Source: Chersky-840 sp963848335 (lineage in GTDB: Bacteria > Actinomycetota > Acidimicrobiia > Acidimicrobiales > UBA8190). Taken from it: a stretch of 64,000 nucleotides of DNA. The position numbers were made by a program, and so were the translations under genes. The notes beneath the pieces are model-generated. The model saw only the letters and a program-made list of their open reading frames with translations, was not told the DNA's origin and did no database searches. Shown here piece after piece: positions 26,365 to 35,485 of this stretch (positions are counted from its first letter, which is position 1; the number at the start of each line of letters is the position of its first letter). Location: assembly GCA_963848335.1 (NCBI GenBank), contig CAWKDD010000001.1, positions 1,116,001 through 1,180,000 on the forward strand, in the 5' to 3' direction.

Positions 26365-27815
26365 ATGGAGCGCCTCAGCGGCATGGACGCCGCCTTCCTG
26401 GCTCTCGAGACCGACGACCATGCACATGCACGTGGGGGCGGTCATGGTGTTCGACCCGTCGTCGTCCGATGGCGGCGAGCGACACGTCGACGCGCTACTG
26501 TCGACCGGCTGCGCGACGTCGTCGAGCGAGCGCATCCATCTCGTCCCTCCGCTGCGCCGACGTGTGGTGCGAGTGCCCTTCGGTCTGCACCATCCCGTGT
26601 GGGTGGAGGACCCCCATTTCGAGCTCGACTACCACCTGCGGCGCGCCAGCCTCCCCGCGCCGGGCGGCCCCGGCGAGCTGGCCGCTTTCGTGGCCGATCA
26701 TGGCCGGGCGCCCCCTGGACCAGAACAGCCCGCTGTGGGAGATGCACGTCGTCGAAGGGCTCGAGTCAGGACACGTGGCGGTGGTCCCGAAGGTCCACCA
26801 TGCGCTGTTCGACGGTGCCTCGGGGGTCGAGGTGGTGGCGTCGTTCCTCGACCCGGCGCCCGTGGCGCGCGTCGTCGCACCCCCGCCGCGGCCGTGGCGA
26901 CCCGAGCCCATCCCCACCGAGGCGGAGCTGATCGGCTCGGCGGTGTCGTCGCTCGTCCGCCAACCCGAGACGGACCGCCGGCGTGCTGCGGCGGACCTTG
27001 GGCGCGGTGCACGACCTCGCCGAGCGGAATCGCCGGCTGCGCGAGGAGGACGACCAGGTGCCTCCGCCTGCGCCCTTCCGGGCGCCGCGCACCTCGCTCA
27101 ACGGCGCCATCTCTCCCCACCGGCGATTCGCCTTCTCCCAGGTTCCCCTGGACGAGATCCGCACCGTGCGCCGGGTCTTCGGCGGCACGGTCAACGACGT
27201 CGTGCTGGCCGCGGTGGCGGGCGCGCTGCGGCGCCTGCTGGCCGAGCGTGGGGAGCGGCTCGAGGAGCCGGTCGTCGCCATGGTGCCGATGTCGCGGCGG
27301 GGCGAGGCCGATCGGGGTGCGCTCGGGAACAAGGTCTCGGCCATGCTCGTGTCGCTGGCCACCCAGGTCGCCGACCCCGTCGAGCGCTACACCACGATCG
27401 CGGCCGGGACCCGGCTGGCGAAGGACCAGGCGCGCGTGTTGTCGGAGGAGCTGATCCAGGGATGGGCGCAACTTGCGTTCCCGGCCCTTTCGTCACGGCT
27501 CGCCCGACTGGCGGGAAATCTGCGTCTCTTCGACCACTGCCACCTCTGTTCAACGTGCTCGTCTCCAACGTCGCCGGCCCCGACTTCGCGTTGTGGTGCG
27601 CGGGGGCCAGGCTCGTGGCGCTCTATCCCGTGGGGCCCATCATCGAGGGTGTGGGGCTCAACGTCACCGTGGCGAGCTACGAGGGCACGCTGTACGTCGG
27701 GATCCTGGGGTGCCGAGAGCTGGTGCCCGAGGTCGCGCACTTCGGCGACCTGCTTGCCGACTCCTTTGCCGAGCTCGTCAAGGCTGCGGAGCGCAACGGG
27801 GGTCACTGGGCCTGA
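26365..27815 (+). CDS. WS/DGAT wax ester synthase/diacylglycerol acyltransferase (several frameshifts)
   Basis: A bifunctional acyltransferase that makes wax esters or triacylglycerol from acyl-CoA. The first frame gives MERLSGMDAAFLALETDDH. The second gives MHVGAVMVFDPS and DPHFELDYHLRRASLPAPGG. The third gives PLWEMHVVEGLESGHVAVVP and VHHALFDGASGVEV, the catalytic H-H-x-x-x-D-G motif. A further frame gives GTVNDVVLAAVAGALRRLL (the N-D motif region), and the last gives FNVLVSNVAGPDFAL with the usual C-terminal domain. At least four shifts (near 26415, 26700, 26980, 27540). Normal length about 480 residues. It fits storage-lipid synthesis in Actinobacteria. Confidence 0.85.
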
Positions 27816-27931
27816 GTAGATCACGGGGTTGACCAGCACCTTTGCCGACTACCGGTGGGAGAGCGACTGGCCCGGCCCACGACGGGGGGAGCTCAGCGGT
27901 TTGACCCGTTGCTACAATCGCGGCGTCACAA

Positions 27932-28007
27932 GCGGACGTGGCTCAGCTGGTAGAGCATCACCTTGCCAAGGTGAGGGTCGCGGGTTCGAATCCCGTCGTC
28001 CGCTCCA
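27932..28007 (+). tRNA. tRNA-Gly (anticodon GCC)
   Basis: A 76-nt cloverleaf. The acceptor stem GCGGACG pairs with CGTCCGC. The D arm is GCTCAGCTGGTAGAGC, the anticodon stem-loop is CACCTTGCCAAGGTG with GCC in the loop, and the T arm is CGCGGGTTCGAATCCCG. The 3' TCCA is encoded. The 3' half is repeated exactly at 38639, making this tRNA the attachment site of an island. Confidence 0.97.
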
Positions 28008-28021
28008 GAGAAAGTCCAGGT
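27963..28021 (+). repeat. Left attachment-site repeat (tRNA 3' half)
   Basis: A 59-base stretch from the anticodon loop through the tRNA 3' end and 14 bases beyond is identical to 38639-38697. Beyond it the two copies stay similar but diverged for some 50 bases. This is the usual form of a tyrosine-integrase att core at a tRNA 3' end. Confidence 0.9.
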
Positions 28022-28074
28022 CGTGGCGGTGCAAGAGGTCGAAATCGGACCCTTCTGGCGCGTCTGGGAACGAA

Positions 28075-28094
28075 GTGCACCACATCTGCACCAC
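28075..28094. repeat. Paired TGCACCAC repeats just inside the left island end
   Basis: GTGCACCACATCTGCACCAC holds two copies of TGCACCAC 11 bases apart. The inverse pair (GTGGTGCACGTGGTGC) occurs at 38481-38496, inside the other island end. They could be integrase arm-binding sites; this is inference. Confidence 0.4.
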
Positions 28095-28217
28095 ATTTCT
28101 TCGCGTTCTTCGGTGGTCGGGCCGTTGACCTTCGACTGCCGGTGCCGGCTCCAGAGCATTTTCGTCCCGATGCACCCGTTGTTGCAGTAGCTGACTCAAT
28201 TGCGTTGCTGATGAATG

Positions 28218-29663
28218 TCAGTTCGTAGGTTCAACAATCGGAACATTGTTAGCAAATGCCAGCCGGCGAAGAAACAGCAGACGACTATTGGGATAGCCCA
28301 CTGCCGTCGGGAGATACGCATGAAAGGCCATCCACAACTGGCCGTCTTGATCAGCAAAAAGTGAAGGCCCACCCGGGCCTGCCGTCCCCTCTTGCGACCC
28401 CAGAAGTGCGTGAGTGAGAGACTTGGAGCACGGTCCAAGTGGGCCCTGACACGTTGCTACCCCTATGGCGTAGTTGGCACTCTCCCAGTCATTTGCCGAG
28501 TAGAAGAGGTAATAGCGGCCCGACCAAAGCAACATGGAAGGACCCTCGACAACGCCACCTTCCCAGGCTTGGCTGGGACGGACGAGGATTTGTGCCGCGT
28601 TACCGGCCAAGCCAGCACCATCGGCCGTCAGCTGCGCGGACCAGATGGCCGGTGGTTGACCGTCTGCTCCTTGCGACTTCCACACCAGGTACGGGGTGCC
28701 CGAAGCGTCGAGAAACGGGCTCGGGTCTATTGACCCCCCGAGATCGAGCTGACACTCGAGTGGTGCGGTCGAGTTGTCGACGAAGGGTCCTTGAGGATCG
28801 GCGGCTACAGCGACCGAGATGCACTCCTTCCCCGTGGTTCCATCAACCACCGCGTAGTAGAGCACGAAGGTGCCGTTGAGCTCGAAGACTCCCGGCGCCC
28901 ACGTGTCTCCAGAGTGCGCCCACGACGCGAGATGGGACAGGGCATCACCGTCCACGGTCCAATGGACGAGATCAGACGACTGGATCAGTTGAACATTGCC
29001 GACCGCGGAGTTCGTTGCGTAGCCGTAGTAGACAGTTCCTACCCGAATGACGTCGGGATCGGGAAAGTCAAAAGGGTAGACAGACCCCCCTGTGCCCTGT
29101 CCTTGCAAGGCCTGGCAGCTGCTCGACACCCCCGAGATCGAAGCGACAGCACCAGTGTTGTTGCCTACGGCGATCTGGTTGAGCGCCCGCTCCACTCCTC
29201 CCAGACAGGTATTGAGCTTGGCAATATCGACACCTTGGGACGCGAGGCTCTTGTTTGCGTCGGACAGGCCGGCTTGGGTAGTCGAGAGGCTCGCTCTTGC
29301 TGTAGCGAGCTCTTGTGAGGTGGTCGTGAGTTCCACCTGCAACGCGTCGCGCTGGCTGGTGGTCTTCCCCAGGGTGGATTCCACCGACGACAACTGTTCC
29401 ACTGTGAGCGCGAGGTGCGTCCGAGTGACCTGCAGCGACGAACGAGCCTGGCTTAACTCGGATCGGACGTGCAGGTCCGCGATGATTCCAGAACCAAGCA
29501 CACCCGTCCCCGCAAACGCACTCACGAGGAGGACGATGCGCCTCGTTCGGCGCGCCTGCGTTCGCCGAGGCTCGTCGTATGGGGGCCGAGGAGGGTGATC
29601 TGGCCGGGCGGCCCGCCTGATGCGCCAGCGGGAAGCCCCTTGAACGTCTAAGGCTCTGCTCAT
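28218..29663 (-). CDS. Membrane-anchored coiled-coil protein with GH43-like glycosidase domain
   Basis: A 481-residue protein. A basic cytoplasmic tail precedes one membrane helix (residues about 42-62), so the rest faces outward. Residues 65-165 are a long coiled coil with repeated Q/L/T-rich heptads. From residue 195 there is a five-bladed GH43/GH62-like domain. Catalytic candidates are Asp in DFPDPDVIRVG (about 202-204), Asp in LGGSIDPSPFLDASG (about 313) and Glu in VVEGPSMLLWSGRYYLFYSA (about 373), matching base, modulator and acid. GH43 enzymes cut arabinan or xylan side chains. It is the distal gene of the island set; the combination with coiled coil is unusual. Confidence 0.8.
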   Translation of the reverse strand: MSRALDVQGASRWRIRRAARPDHPPRPPYDEPRRTQARRTRRIVLLVSAFAGTGVLGSGIIADLHVRSELSQARSSLQVTRTHLALTVEQLSSVESTLGKTTSQRDALQVELTTTSQELATARASLSTTQAGLSDANKSLASQGVDIAKLNTCLGGVERALNQIAVGNNTGAVASISGVSSSCQALQGQGTGGSVYPFDFPDPDVIRVGTVYYGYATNSAVGNVQLIQSSDLVHWTVDGDALSHLASWAHSGDTWAPGVFELNGTFVLYYAVVDGTTGKECISVAVAADPQGPFVDNSTAPLECQLDLGGSIDPSPFLDASGTPYLVWKSQGADGQPPAIWSAQLTADGAGLAGNAAQILVRPSQAWEGGVVEGPSMLLWSGRYYLFYSANDWESANYAIGVATCQGPLGPCSKSLTHALLGSQEGTAGPGGPSLFADQDGQLWMAFHAYLPTAVGYPNSRLLFLRRLAFANNVPIVEPTN

Positions 29664-29868
29664 CTCTGGCGTCGAATTCGTGTTTGGTCAGTCGCCGGAT
29701 GTCGCTCGGAAGCCAATAGAGTCGTCACTGTCCGGTATCTCCACAGCGCGCCCCTTCGGCGAGTGGTCGACGATGGCTCTTACCGTCCCAGGCTCGCGTC
29801 GAAGTCGAGTGTCGGTCCGGGTCAACGACGACACCATCCTTATGGGACACGATGCCGAGTCAAACCCG

Positions 29869-30531
29869 CTATCCGCCAGATCCCGAACCTGCTCCTCCAC
29901 TGGCACCAGAGCCGAATCCGGGAAAGCCCGAAGAAACGCCCGCCCCCGTCGCCGACACCGATGTTGCGGATACCGACCCATTGCTCGCCTTCGAACCCTG
30001 GACCACCACGGTGTCACCCACCTGAAGCGCCCCGAGGCTGGACTTGGCGTTCCGGCTCACCGTCGCCGAGGGGCCGACGATCACCTTCACCAGGTTGCCG
30101 CTCGAGTTCGTGACATAGAGGGTGGAACCACTGACCGAGGTGACGGTGCCGGTGGTGGCACCGCCGAGGGCTCCTGTGCCGCCGAGCCCAGAAAGGCCTC
30201 CGGCCCCTCCGCTCCGCAATGCAGCGAACGGTGAGGCTGCCGACGACGTCGCGGTCGAGCCATGGCTGCGCTGGAGTGCCGCGCCACCCCAAAGTCCCCC
30301 CGCGGCAATGAGTACCGCCAGGAGCAACACCGTGGGGACCGGCATCCGTATCCCCTTGCGCGGACCCCGCACCGGCCACTCTTCGTCGTCGTCTCCGAGC
30401 GTTCCGTCTGATTCCCCTGGAGAACCTAATGTCGCCACGTGGCGAGGTGATGTAGTGACAGGTACTTCCTCGGTAACGGGTTCGACCCCAGTTACGGACA
30501 TTGCACTCCTCGTGATGTCGGTCTCAGACAC
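29869..30531 (-). CDS. Membrane-anchored protein with DUF5666-like beta domain
   Basis: A 220-residue protein. About 60 acidic cytoplasmic residues lead to one membrane helix (PTVLLLAVLIAAGGLWGG), then a Ser/Gly/Ala linker. A beta-rich domain follows (TVTSVSGSTLYVTNSSGNLV, VGPSATVSRNAKSSLGALQV, GDTVVVQGS), which resembles the DUF5666 OB-like fold, then a Gly/Ser tail. It follows the MacB-like permease by 18 bases and is likely in the same operon; the partner role is unknown. A similar layout occurs at 60212. Start could also be the Met at residue 11. Confidence 0.7.
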   Translation of the reverse strand: MSETDITRSAMSVTGVEPVTEEVPVTTSPRHVATLGSPGESDGTLGDDDEEWPVRGPRKGIRMPVPTVLLLAVLIAAGGLWGGAALQRSHGSTATSSAASPFAALRSGGAGGLSGLGGTGALGGATTGTVTSVSGSTLYVTNSSGNLVKVIVGPSATVSRNAKSSLGALQVGDTVVVQGSKASNGSVSATSVSATGAGVSSGFPGFGSGASGGAGSGSGG

Positions 30532-30549
30532 GTCGTGGCCTTCCAGTCT

Positions 30550-31773
30550 TTACTCGTAGCGAAGGGCGTCGATGGGCCGAAGCGATGCGGCGCGATTGGC
30601 GGGATAGAAGCCAAAGAACACCCCGACGGCGATCGCAACTCCGAAGGCCAACGCGATCGAAGCAGGGGCCACCACGGGTTGGACGCCGTCGATCTTGAAC
30701 CGCGCCCCGATCAGACCGAGGCCAACGCCCACCGCACCGCCGACGAGCGAAATCAAGACTGCCTCGATGAGGAATTGGGAGAGGATGGCGAGCTTCGGAG
30801 CACCGACGGCTTTGCGAATCCCGATCTCTCGGGTCCGCTCCGTGACACTCACAAGCATGATATTCATGACACCGATACCGCCGACGAGAAGCGAGATCGC
30901 CGCCACGGCCCCTAGCAACACGGTCAGGGTGCTCGTTGTCGATGTGGCGGTGGACAACAAGCTCGCTTGGTTCAGGACCTGAAAGGGAAGGTCGGCCACC
31001 GTCGTGTCGTTCTGGGCGGCGAGAATGTTCTCCACCTCGTTCTGGGCCAGGGTGAGGGTCGAGGAGGACTTCCCTTGGACAAGGAGCTCCGTGAAGGACT
31101 GGGACTCCCCGGTGAGCTGATCCTGAACCGCCGTGTAGGGAGCTATGGCCACCGCGTCCTGGTTCTGGCCGGCGGTCGACCCCTTGGAAGCGAGCACGCC
31201 CACCACGAGGAAGTTCGACGAGCCCAGGGTGATCTGCTTGCCGATGGGGTTGGAACCCGTGGCGAAGAGATTGCTGGCCACAGATGCGCCGATATCGACC
31301 ACCTGAGCATGGCGCGAGACATCGGCGCTCGAGATGGCTCTCCCCGAGGCGACGGTGTAATCGCTGGCCTTAAGATACGAGGGAGTCGAGCCGGTGACCG
31401 TCGTGGAATAGGTCGCTCCCTCATAGGTGGCGGTGACCGAAGTGGAGAGCACCGGCGACACCGAGGCCACGTCGGGTGCGTTGTTGTGATCGGAAATCTT
31501 CTGGACGTCGGCGATGGTCAGACTTGCCTTCTGTGACTGAGTACCCGTGGAAGAGACCCCTGAGCCAAATCTTCCTGTGTTGAATACGGTCAAGGTATTG
31601 GTCCCGAGGGCGTCGATGCGGGCCTCAACCGCACGGGAGGAGCCCGTGCCCACCGCCACCAAGATGATCACCGCGGACACCCCGATAAGCACTCCGAGCA
31701 TCGTCAGCAACGAACGCAGCTTGTTGGACGTAACCCCTCCGAGCGCCATGCGCATAATGTCTCTCTGGGTCAT
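30550..31773 (-). CDS. MacB-like ABC transporter permease (FtsX family)
   Basis: A 407-residue permease. It starts with a cytoplasmic amphipathic segment (RMALGGVTSNKLRSLLTMLG) and TM1, then a roughly 220-residue extracytoplasmic MacB periplasmic-core domain. Three C-terminal membrane helices follow, around LLGAVAAISLLVGGIGVMNI and RTREIGIRKAVGAPKLAILS, the latter being the hallmark coupling motif. It ends N-R-A-A-S-L-R-P-I-D-A-L-R-Y-E. Its start overlaps the ATPase stop by four bases. Together with the ATPase and adaptor it forms a mechanotransmission-type exporter; substrate not known. Confidence 0.93.
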   Translation of the reverse strand: MTQRDIMRMALGGVTSNKLRSLLTMLGVLIGVSAVIILVAVGTGSSRAVEARIDALGTNTLTVFNTGRFGSGVSSTGTQSQKASLTIADVQKISDHNNAPDVASVSPVLSTSVTATYEGATYSTTVTGSTPSYLKASDYTVASGRAISSADVSRHAQVVDIGASVASNLFATGSNPIGKQITLGSSNFLVVGVLASKGSTAGQNQDAVAIAPYTAVQDQLTGESQSFTELLVQGKSSSTLTLAQNEVENILAAQNDTTVADLPFQVLNQASLLSTATSTTSTLTVLLGAVAAISLLVGGIGVMNIMLVSVTERTREIGIRKAVGAPKLAILSQFLIEAVLISLVGGAVGVGLGLIGARFKIDGVQPVVAPASIALAFGVAIAVGVFFGFYPANRAASLRPIDALRYE

Positions 31774-32564
31774 CGGAACACACCCTGACCGGCCTCAGCG
31801 TGTGCCACATGGGTGCTGTGTGCTCCCGATGCGTCTCGACGGTGATCATCGACGATCTGTCCGTCACGAAGTTTCACGATGCGTTGCGCGTAGGCGGCGA
31901 TATCATCTTCGTGGGTGATCAGGACCACCGTTCGCCCCTGAGAATGCAGCGTGTCGAACACCGACATTACATCGATGCTCGATTCGGTATCGAGGTTCCC
32001 GGTGGGCTCGTCCGCCAGGATCAAAGCGGGGTTGGTCACAATGGCCCGCGCCACAGCGGCGCGTTGCTGTTGGCCGCCGGACATTTCGCTCGGGACATGG
32101 TGCATGCGTTCCCCGAGTCCGACGGCCTGAAGCGCCCGGGCGGCCCTTGCTCGCCGTTGCTTGGGGTGCACCCCGGCGTAGGCGAGAGGCAGCTCGACGT
32201 TGGCGATCGCCGACATACGCGGCAACAGATTGAAGCTCTGGAAAACAAAACCGATCTTGCGGTTCCGTATCCGAGCCAGATCGTCATCGTCAAGCGTGCG
32301 GACATCGACACCGTCCAGCCAGTAGTGACCCCGCGTCGGGACGTCGAGACAACCCACGATGTTCATGAGCGTCGACTTGCCGGACCCTGACGTGCCCATA
32401 ATGGCCACGAAATCGCCCTGCATGATCTGGAGCGAGATACCCCGCAGCGCGTGGACGTCGGTATCACCCATTCGGTAGTCCTTGACCACGTTGCGCATGG
32501 CGATGACGGGGTTCTCGATTCTCAAGCGGCCACCAACGTTCGCCTCAGCGACTGAGGGCATCAC
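31770..32564 (-). CDS. MacB/LolD-type ABC ATP-binding protein
   Basis: A 264-residue ATPase. Walker A is IMGTSGSGKSTLMNIVGCLD, the Q-loop is in KIGFVFQSFNLLPRM, the signature is SGGQQQRAAVARAIV, Walker B is LILADEPTGNLDTES and the switch is VVLITHEDD. This is the close MacB/LolD class that works with FtsX-type permeases. Start overlaps the adaptor stop by four bases (ATGA-type coupling). The C-terminal tail has a short His/Ala-rich extension (HSTHVAHAEAGQG). Confidence 0.95.
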   Translation of the reverse strand: MMPSVAEANVGGRLRIENPVIAMRNVVKDYRMGDTDVHALRGISLQIMQGDFVAIMGTSGSGKSTLMNIVGCLDVPTRGHYWLDGVDVRTLDDDDLARIRNRKIGFVFQSFNLLPRMSAIANVELPLAYAGVHPKQRRARAARALQAVGLGERMHHVPSEMSGGQQQRAAVARAIVTNPALILADEPTGNLDTESSIDVMSVFDTLHSQGRTVVLITHEDDIAAYAQRIVKLRDGQIVDDHRRDASGAHSTHVAHAEAGQGVFR

Positions 32565-34492
32565 GGGATCCCGGCGCCGCCACCCGGGAAGCCACCGCCG
32601 CCACCCGGGAAGCCGCCACCAGATGTGCTGCTACCGGTGGTGCTCGACGCTGACACCGAGGCCACGGGCTCGACCACGACCTCACCCACGCTTACTCCGC
32701 TCAGAATCTGGGTGGTCGAGTCGCCCACCAGGCCGGTCGTGACCGTGGTGACCGTCTGCTTGCCGTTGGCGAGGACCGTGACAGTGGAGATGGGTCCGGT
32801 GGTAGTGATGGCTGCGCTCGGTAACTCCAGGGTATCACTGGCCGTCTGGACGACGACGCTCACGTCGGCGGTCATCCCGACTTTTACGCTCGAGGGTGGG
32901 CTCTGCAAGGCGATGGTCACGTCGTAAGTCACTACATTGCTGACCACGGTCGATGTCGGGGAGACGGCGACGACCGTTCCCGCCACAGTGGTGTTGGGCA
33001 ACGCTGGAAGAGTGGCCGTAGCCGTCTCGCCAACAGCCATCTTGGAAATGTTCGCTTCAGCGAAACCGGCGACCACCTCGAGAGTGCCCATGTCCTGAAT
33101 GGCGACGAAGGCCGAGGAACTCGAGGATCCTGTAGAACCGGCAGAACCAGTGGATGATGTCCCGGAAGAAGCGGTGGACGACGTGCCCGTGGATCCGGTC
33201 GCGCCCGAGCCGGTGGCGCCCGTTGAGCTCGATCCAGTCGTGCCCGAACCGGTGCTGGCGGTAGAGCTCGACGTCGACCCTGTGGAGGACGACCCAGTGC
33301 CGCTCGAAGACGATCCACTCCCGGTGACGGTGTCGCCGACAACGTCATTCACCGAGGTCACGATCCCACTCACCGGTGCGGTGAGGACCGTGTCATTCAC
33401 GGCCTTTTGATCGGCGGTGACGGTGTTTTGGTCCTGAAGTACTTGAGCCTGATCTTGGGCGATCGTCGAGGAGGTCACCGCCTGGCTGGCAGAGGTACTC
33501 GCCACGGTGTACTGCTGAGCCGTGACGGCGGCCTTGTCCTTGGTGACGGTTTGCTGGTCGGAGGCGATGTTCTGCTGGTCCACGACGCACGCGCTTGCCG
33601 CTGTGCTGACGGTCTGAGCCACGCCGACAGATGTGCCGGCCGAGTTGACCGTCACGAGACGATAGAGGTAGGTCGTATCAGGAGTAAGTCCCGTGACCGT
33701 TGTATTCACCTGGACACTGGTCGTTCCCGACCCGGCATCAGCGCTGGGTGTCGCGGAGCTATATGCGTCCGTTGTGCCGTACATGAAGTAATAGGTGGTG
33801 TCGACACCACCCGGATTGACGGTCCCCGAAAGCATCACGGCCGTATCGGACGCACTCGTGGCGGATCCGGTCCCAGAGGTAGAGGTCTGGGCCGAGCCTG
33901 CTCCGGAGCTTCCCGTGCCTGACGAACCAGAAGACGCCGAACTTGCCGCGGCCGGACAACCCAGTGCCTGGTCGGCCGTGAGCTGGTTCTGAGCCTTGGT
34001 CAGGTTGGTCTCGTCGGTGGCCAGCTGCTCCTGGTCGGACGTGAGCTGGCTTTGAGCGGACACCAGCGCTGCCTTGTTTTGGTCCAGCTGGGCTGTGGTG
34101 CCACCTTGCTCGACCGATGAAAGGGTGTACTGGGCCGCGCTCAAGGCAGCCTGGGCCGACGCCAGGTTCGCCTGAGCACTCGTGGGATCCAGGGTGCCGA
34201 GTGTTTGGCCGGCCGTGACATTCTGCCCGAGCGTGACGTTAACGGCGGTCAAGGTCCCGCTGGTCTGGAAGCTGACCGAATCCGAGGTGGCTGCGCTCAC
34301 ATTGCCGGAGGCTGAGACGCTCGACTGCACCGTGCCGCGCTGCACGGTCACCGTTCTCGCCGTCGAGGGACTTGCCGAGGAGGTGCCATAGATCGACTCC
34401 AGGCCCAGTGTGGCAACCGCTGCCACCGCTAACCCCAGGAGCGTGTACCAGACAAACGACCTGCGTCTGATCAATCGCGTGGCGAATCTCAT
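32561..34492 (-). CDS. HlyD/MacA-type adaptor with inserted FnIII-like domain
   Basis: A roughly 643-residue membrane-fusion adaptor. The membrane helix is at residues about 15-32. A lipoyl half-domain (SFQTSGTLTAVNVTLGQNVT) and an alpha-hairpin follow (Gln/Asp/Leu heptads at about 105-175 and 302-368). Between the two hairpin helices, residues about 217-297 form a FnIII-like domain (GTVNPGGVDTTYYFMYGTTD, TGLTPDTTYLYRLVTVN). A long Ser/Gly/Thr linker (390-465) precedes the barrel, and the C-terminus is Gly/Phe/Pro-rich. ATG 34492 is chosen because the helix begins there. It couples the MacB-type pump to the outside; the insertion is uncommon. Confidence 0.85.
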   Translation of the reverse strand: MRFATRLIRRRSFVWYTLLGLAVAAVATLGLESIYGTSSASPSTARTVTVQRGTVQSSVSASGNVSAATSDSVSFQTSGTLTAVNVTLGQNVTAGQTLGTLDPTSAQANLASAQAALSAAQYTLSSVEQGGTTAQLDQNKAALVSAQSQLTSDQEQLATDETNLTKAQNQLTADQALGCPAAASSASSGSSGTGSSGAGSAQTSTSGTGSATSASDTAVMLSGTVNPGGVDTTYYFMYGTTDAYSSATPSADAGSGTTSVQVNTTVTGLTPDTTYLYRLVTVNSAGTSVGVAQTVSTAASACVVDQQNIASDQQTVTKDKAAVTAQQYTVASTSASQAVTSSTIAQDQAQVLQDQNTVTADQKAVNDTVLTAPVSGIVTSVNDVVGDTVTGSGSSSSGTGSSSTGSTSSSTASTGSGTTGSSSTGATGSGATGSTGTSSTASSGTSSTGSAGSTGSSSSSAFVAIQDMGTLEVVAGFAEANISKMAVGETATATLPALPNTTVAGTVVAVSPTSTVVSNVVTYDVTIALQSPPSSVKVGMTADVSVVVQTASDTLELPSAAITTTGPISTVTVLANGKQTVTTVTTGLVGDSTTQILSGVSVGEVVVEPVASVSASSTTGSSTSGGGFPGGGGGFPGGGAGIP

Positions 34493-34538
34493 CGGAGGTG
34501 TCGTCCCTTCGTGTAGCTCCTGGCGGAGATAGGCATCG

Positions 34539-35210
34539 TCAGCCCGTCGTCGTGGTGGTGGAGGCCGACGGCTGCAGTGCGGCGCAGGCCTGCATCGCAG
34601 CCTCCACGGTGGGGTTCGATTGACTGAGCGTCGTGGGCGGTATCGAACTCGCGGAGCCCTGTGGTGTTCCCGTCGGCAACGTGACACCGTGCAGTTTCAG
34701 GCAATTGCGGTAAGCGGCGAACGCCGAACTGTTGAACCCGCCCGCCCCCCCTGGTCCGCCGAAACCGGAACTCCCCGAGGGCCTGAGGCTTTTGCACGCA
34801 GCCGCTGCCTTTTGAAATTTCGGGTTGTTGGCGAAGTTGCCTCCGGCGGGCGGCGATCCTCCCGATCCGACGGAGGGGGGTGTCCCGCTGGGGACGCTGC
34901 CTCCCGTAGGGGGACCTCCCGACCCACTTGGGAAATTCGGGAGTGTCACGCCATGCTGCTTCAAGCAGTTCGTATATGCCGTCAGAGAGGCCGTGCCCGA
35001 TGACTTGGCCGTGGTCGAGCTGGTGCTCGATCCCGCCGCTGGTGAGCTGCCGCAGGCCGCCAGGATGACCGGAACGCAACTGACCAACAGCGCGGTCCGG
35101 ACCGCCTTGCGCCGACTCGATGAGTGCCGGGATCGCGAGCTCGCCGATGGATACGCTCCAGGGGCAGCGCGATGGGAAGAATGTCTTACGGCCTCTAACA
35201 GGTTCCTCAT
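34539..35210 (-). CDS. Lipoprotein with paired Cys-containing repeats
   Basis: A 223-residue predicted lipoprotein. An N-terminal basic stretch leads to RTALLVSCVPVILAACGSSP, with lipobox L-A-A-C and the modified Cys near residue 53. After a Ser/Thr linker there are two related units: YTNCLKQHGVTLPNFPSG ending in ACKSLRP, and YRNCLKLHGVTLPTGTP ending in ACAALQP. Each carries two Cys that could form a disulfide. Such Y-x-x-C-x-x-x-H-G-V proteins recur beside actinobacterial HlyD/MacB exporters; function is unknown. The start at 35210 is uncertain because the basic leader is long. Confidence 0.75.
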   Translation of the reverse strand: MRNLLEAVRHSSHRAAPGAYPSASSRSRHSSSRRKAVRTALLVSCVPVILAACGSSPAAGSSTSSTTAKSSGTASLTAYTNCLKQHGVTLPNFPSGSGGPPTGGSVPSGTPPSVGSGGSPPAGGNFANNPKFQKAAAACKSLRPSGSSGFGGPGGAGGFNSSAFAAYRNCLKLHGVTLPTGTPQGSASSIPPTTLSQSNPTVEAAMQACAALQPSASTTTTTG

Positions 35211-35485
35211 GGGACGACATCCTGGAGCGTCGACCTATGAGGACCTTGAAAGACACATGCGGGTTCTCTGTGAATATCACGTTGCGAGCAGAATTCAGTC
35301 CCGTCAAGGCGGGGACGTGGGGGTTTCACAGACCTAAGGACCGGCCAATACGCGACGACTGGTCTTGGTGCTCAGGTCGATCAAGTCGAGATCGTCGGCG
35401 GAGATCCCAACGAGAACCCGGTCTCCTCTGGTCATTTGGATCTTGCACCGGAGGACCCTGACCTCTGTAGCTCTTGGTTCAACAC

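Noticed and set aside
27912..28199. A 95-codon minus-strand frame reading R-D-S-N-P-R-P across the tRNA
   Set aside because: It is the well-known spurious translation of the antisense strand of a tRNA; the tRNA explains the sequence. The same artefact appears at 38636-38932 over the tRNA fragment.
33099..33410. Plus-strand Pro/Val/Asp-rich frame opposite the adaptor linker
   Set aside because: It is the antisense image of the Ser/Gly/Thr low-complexity linker.
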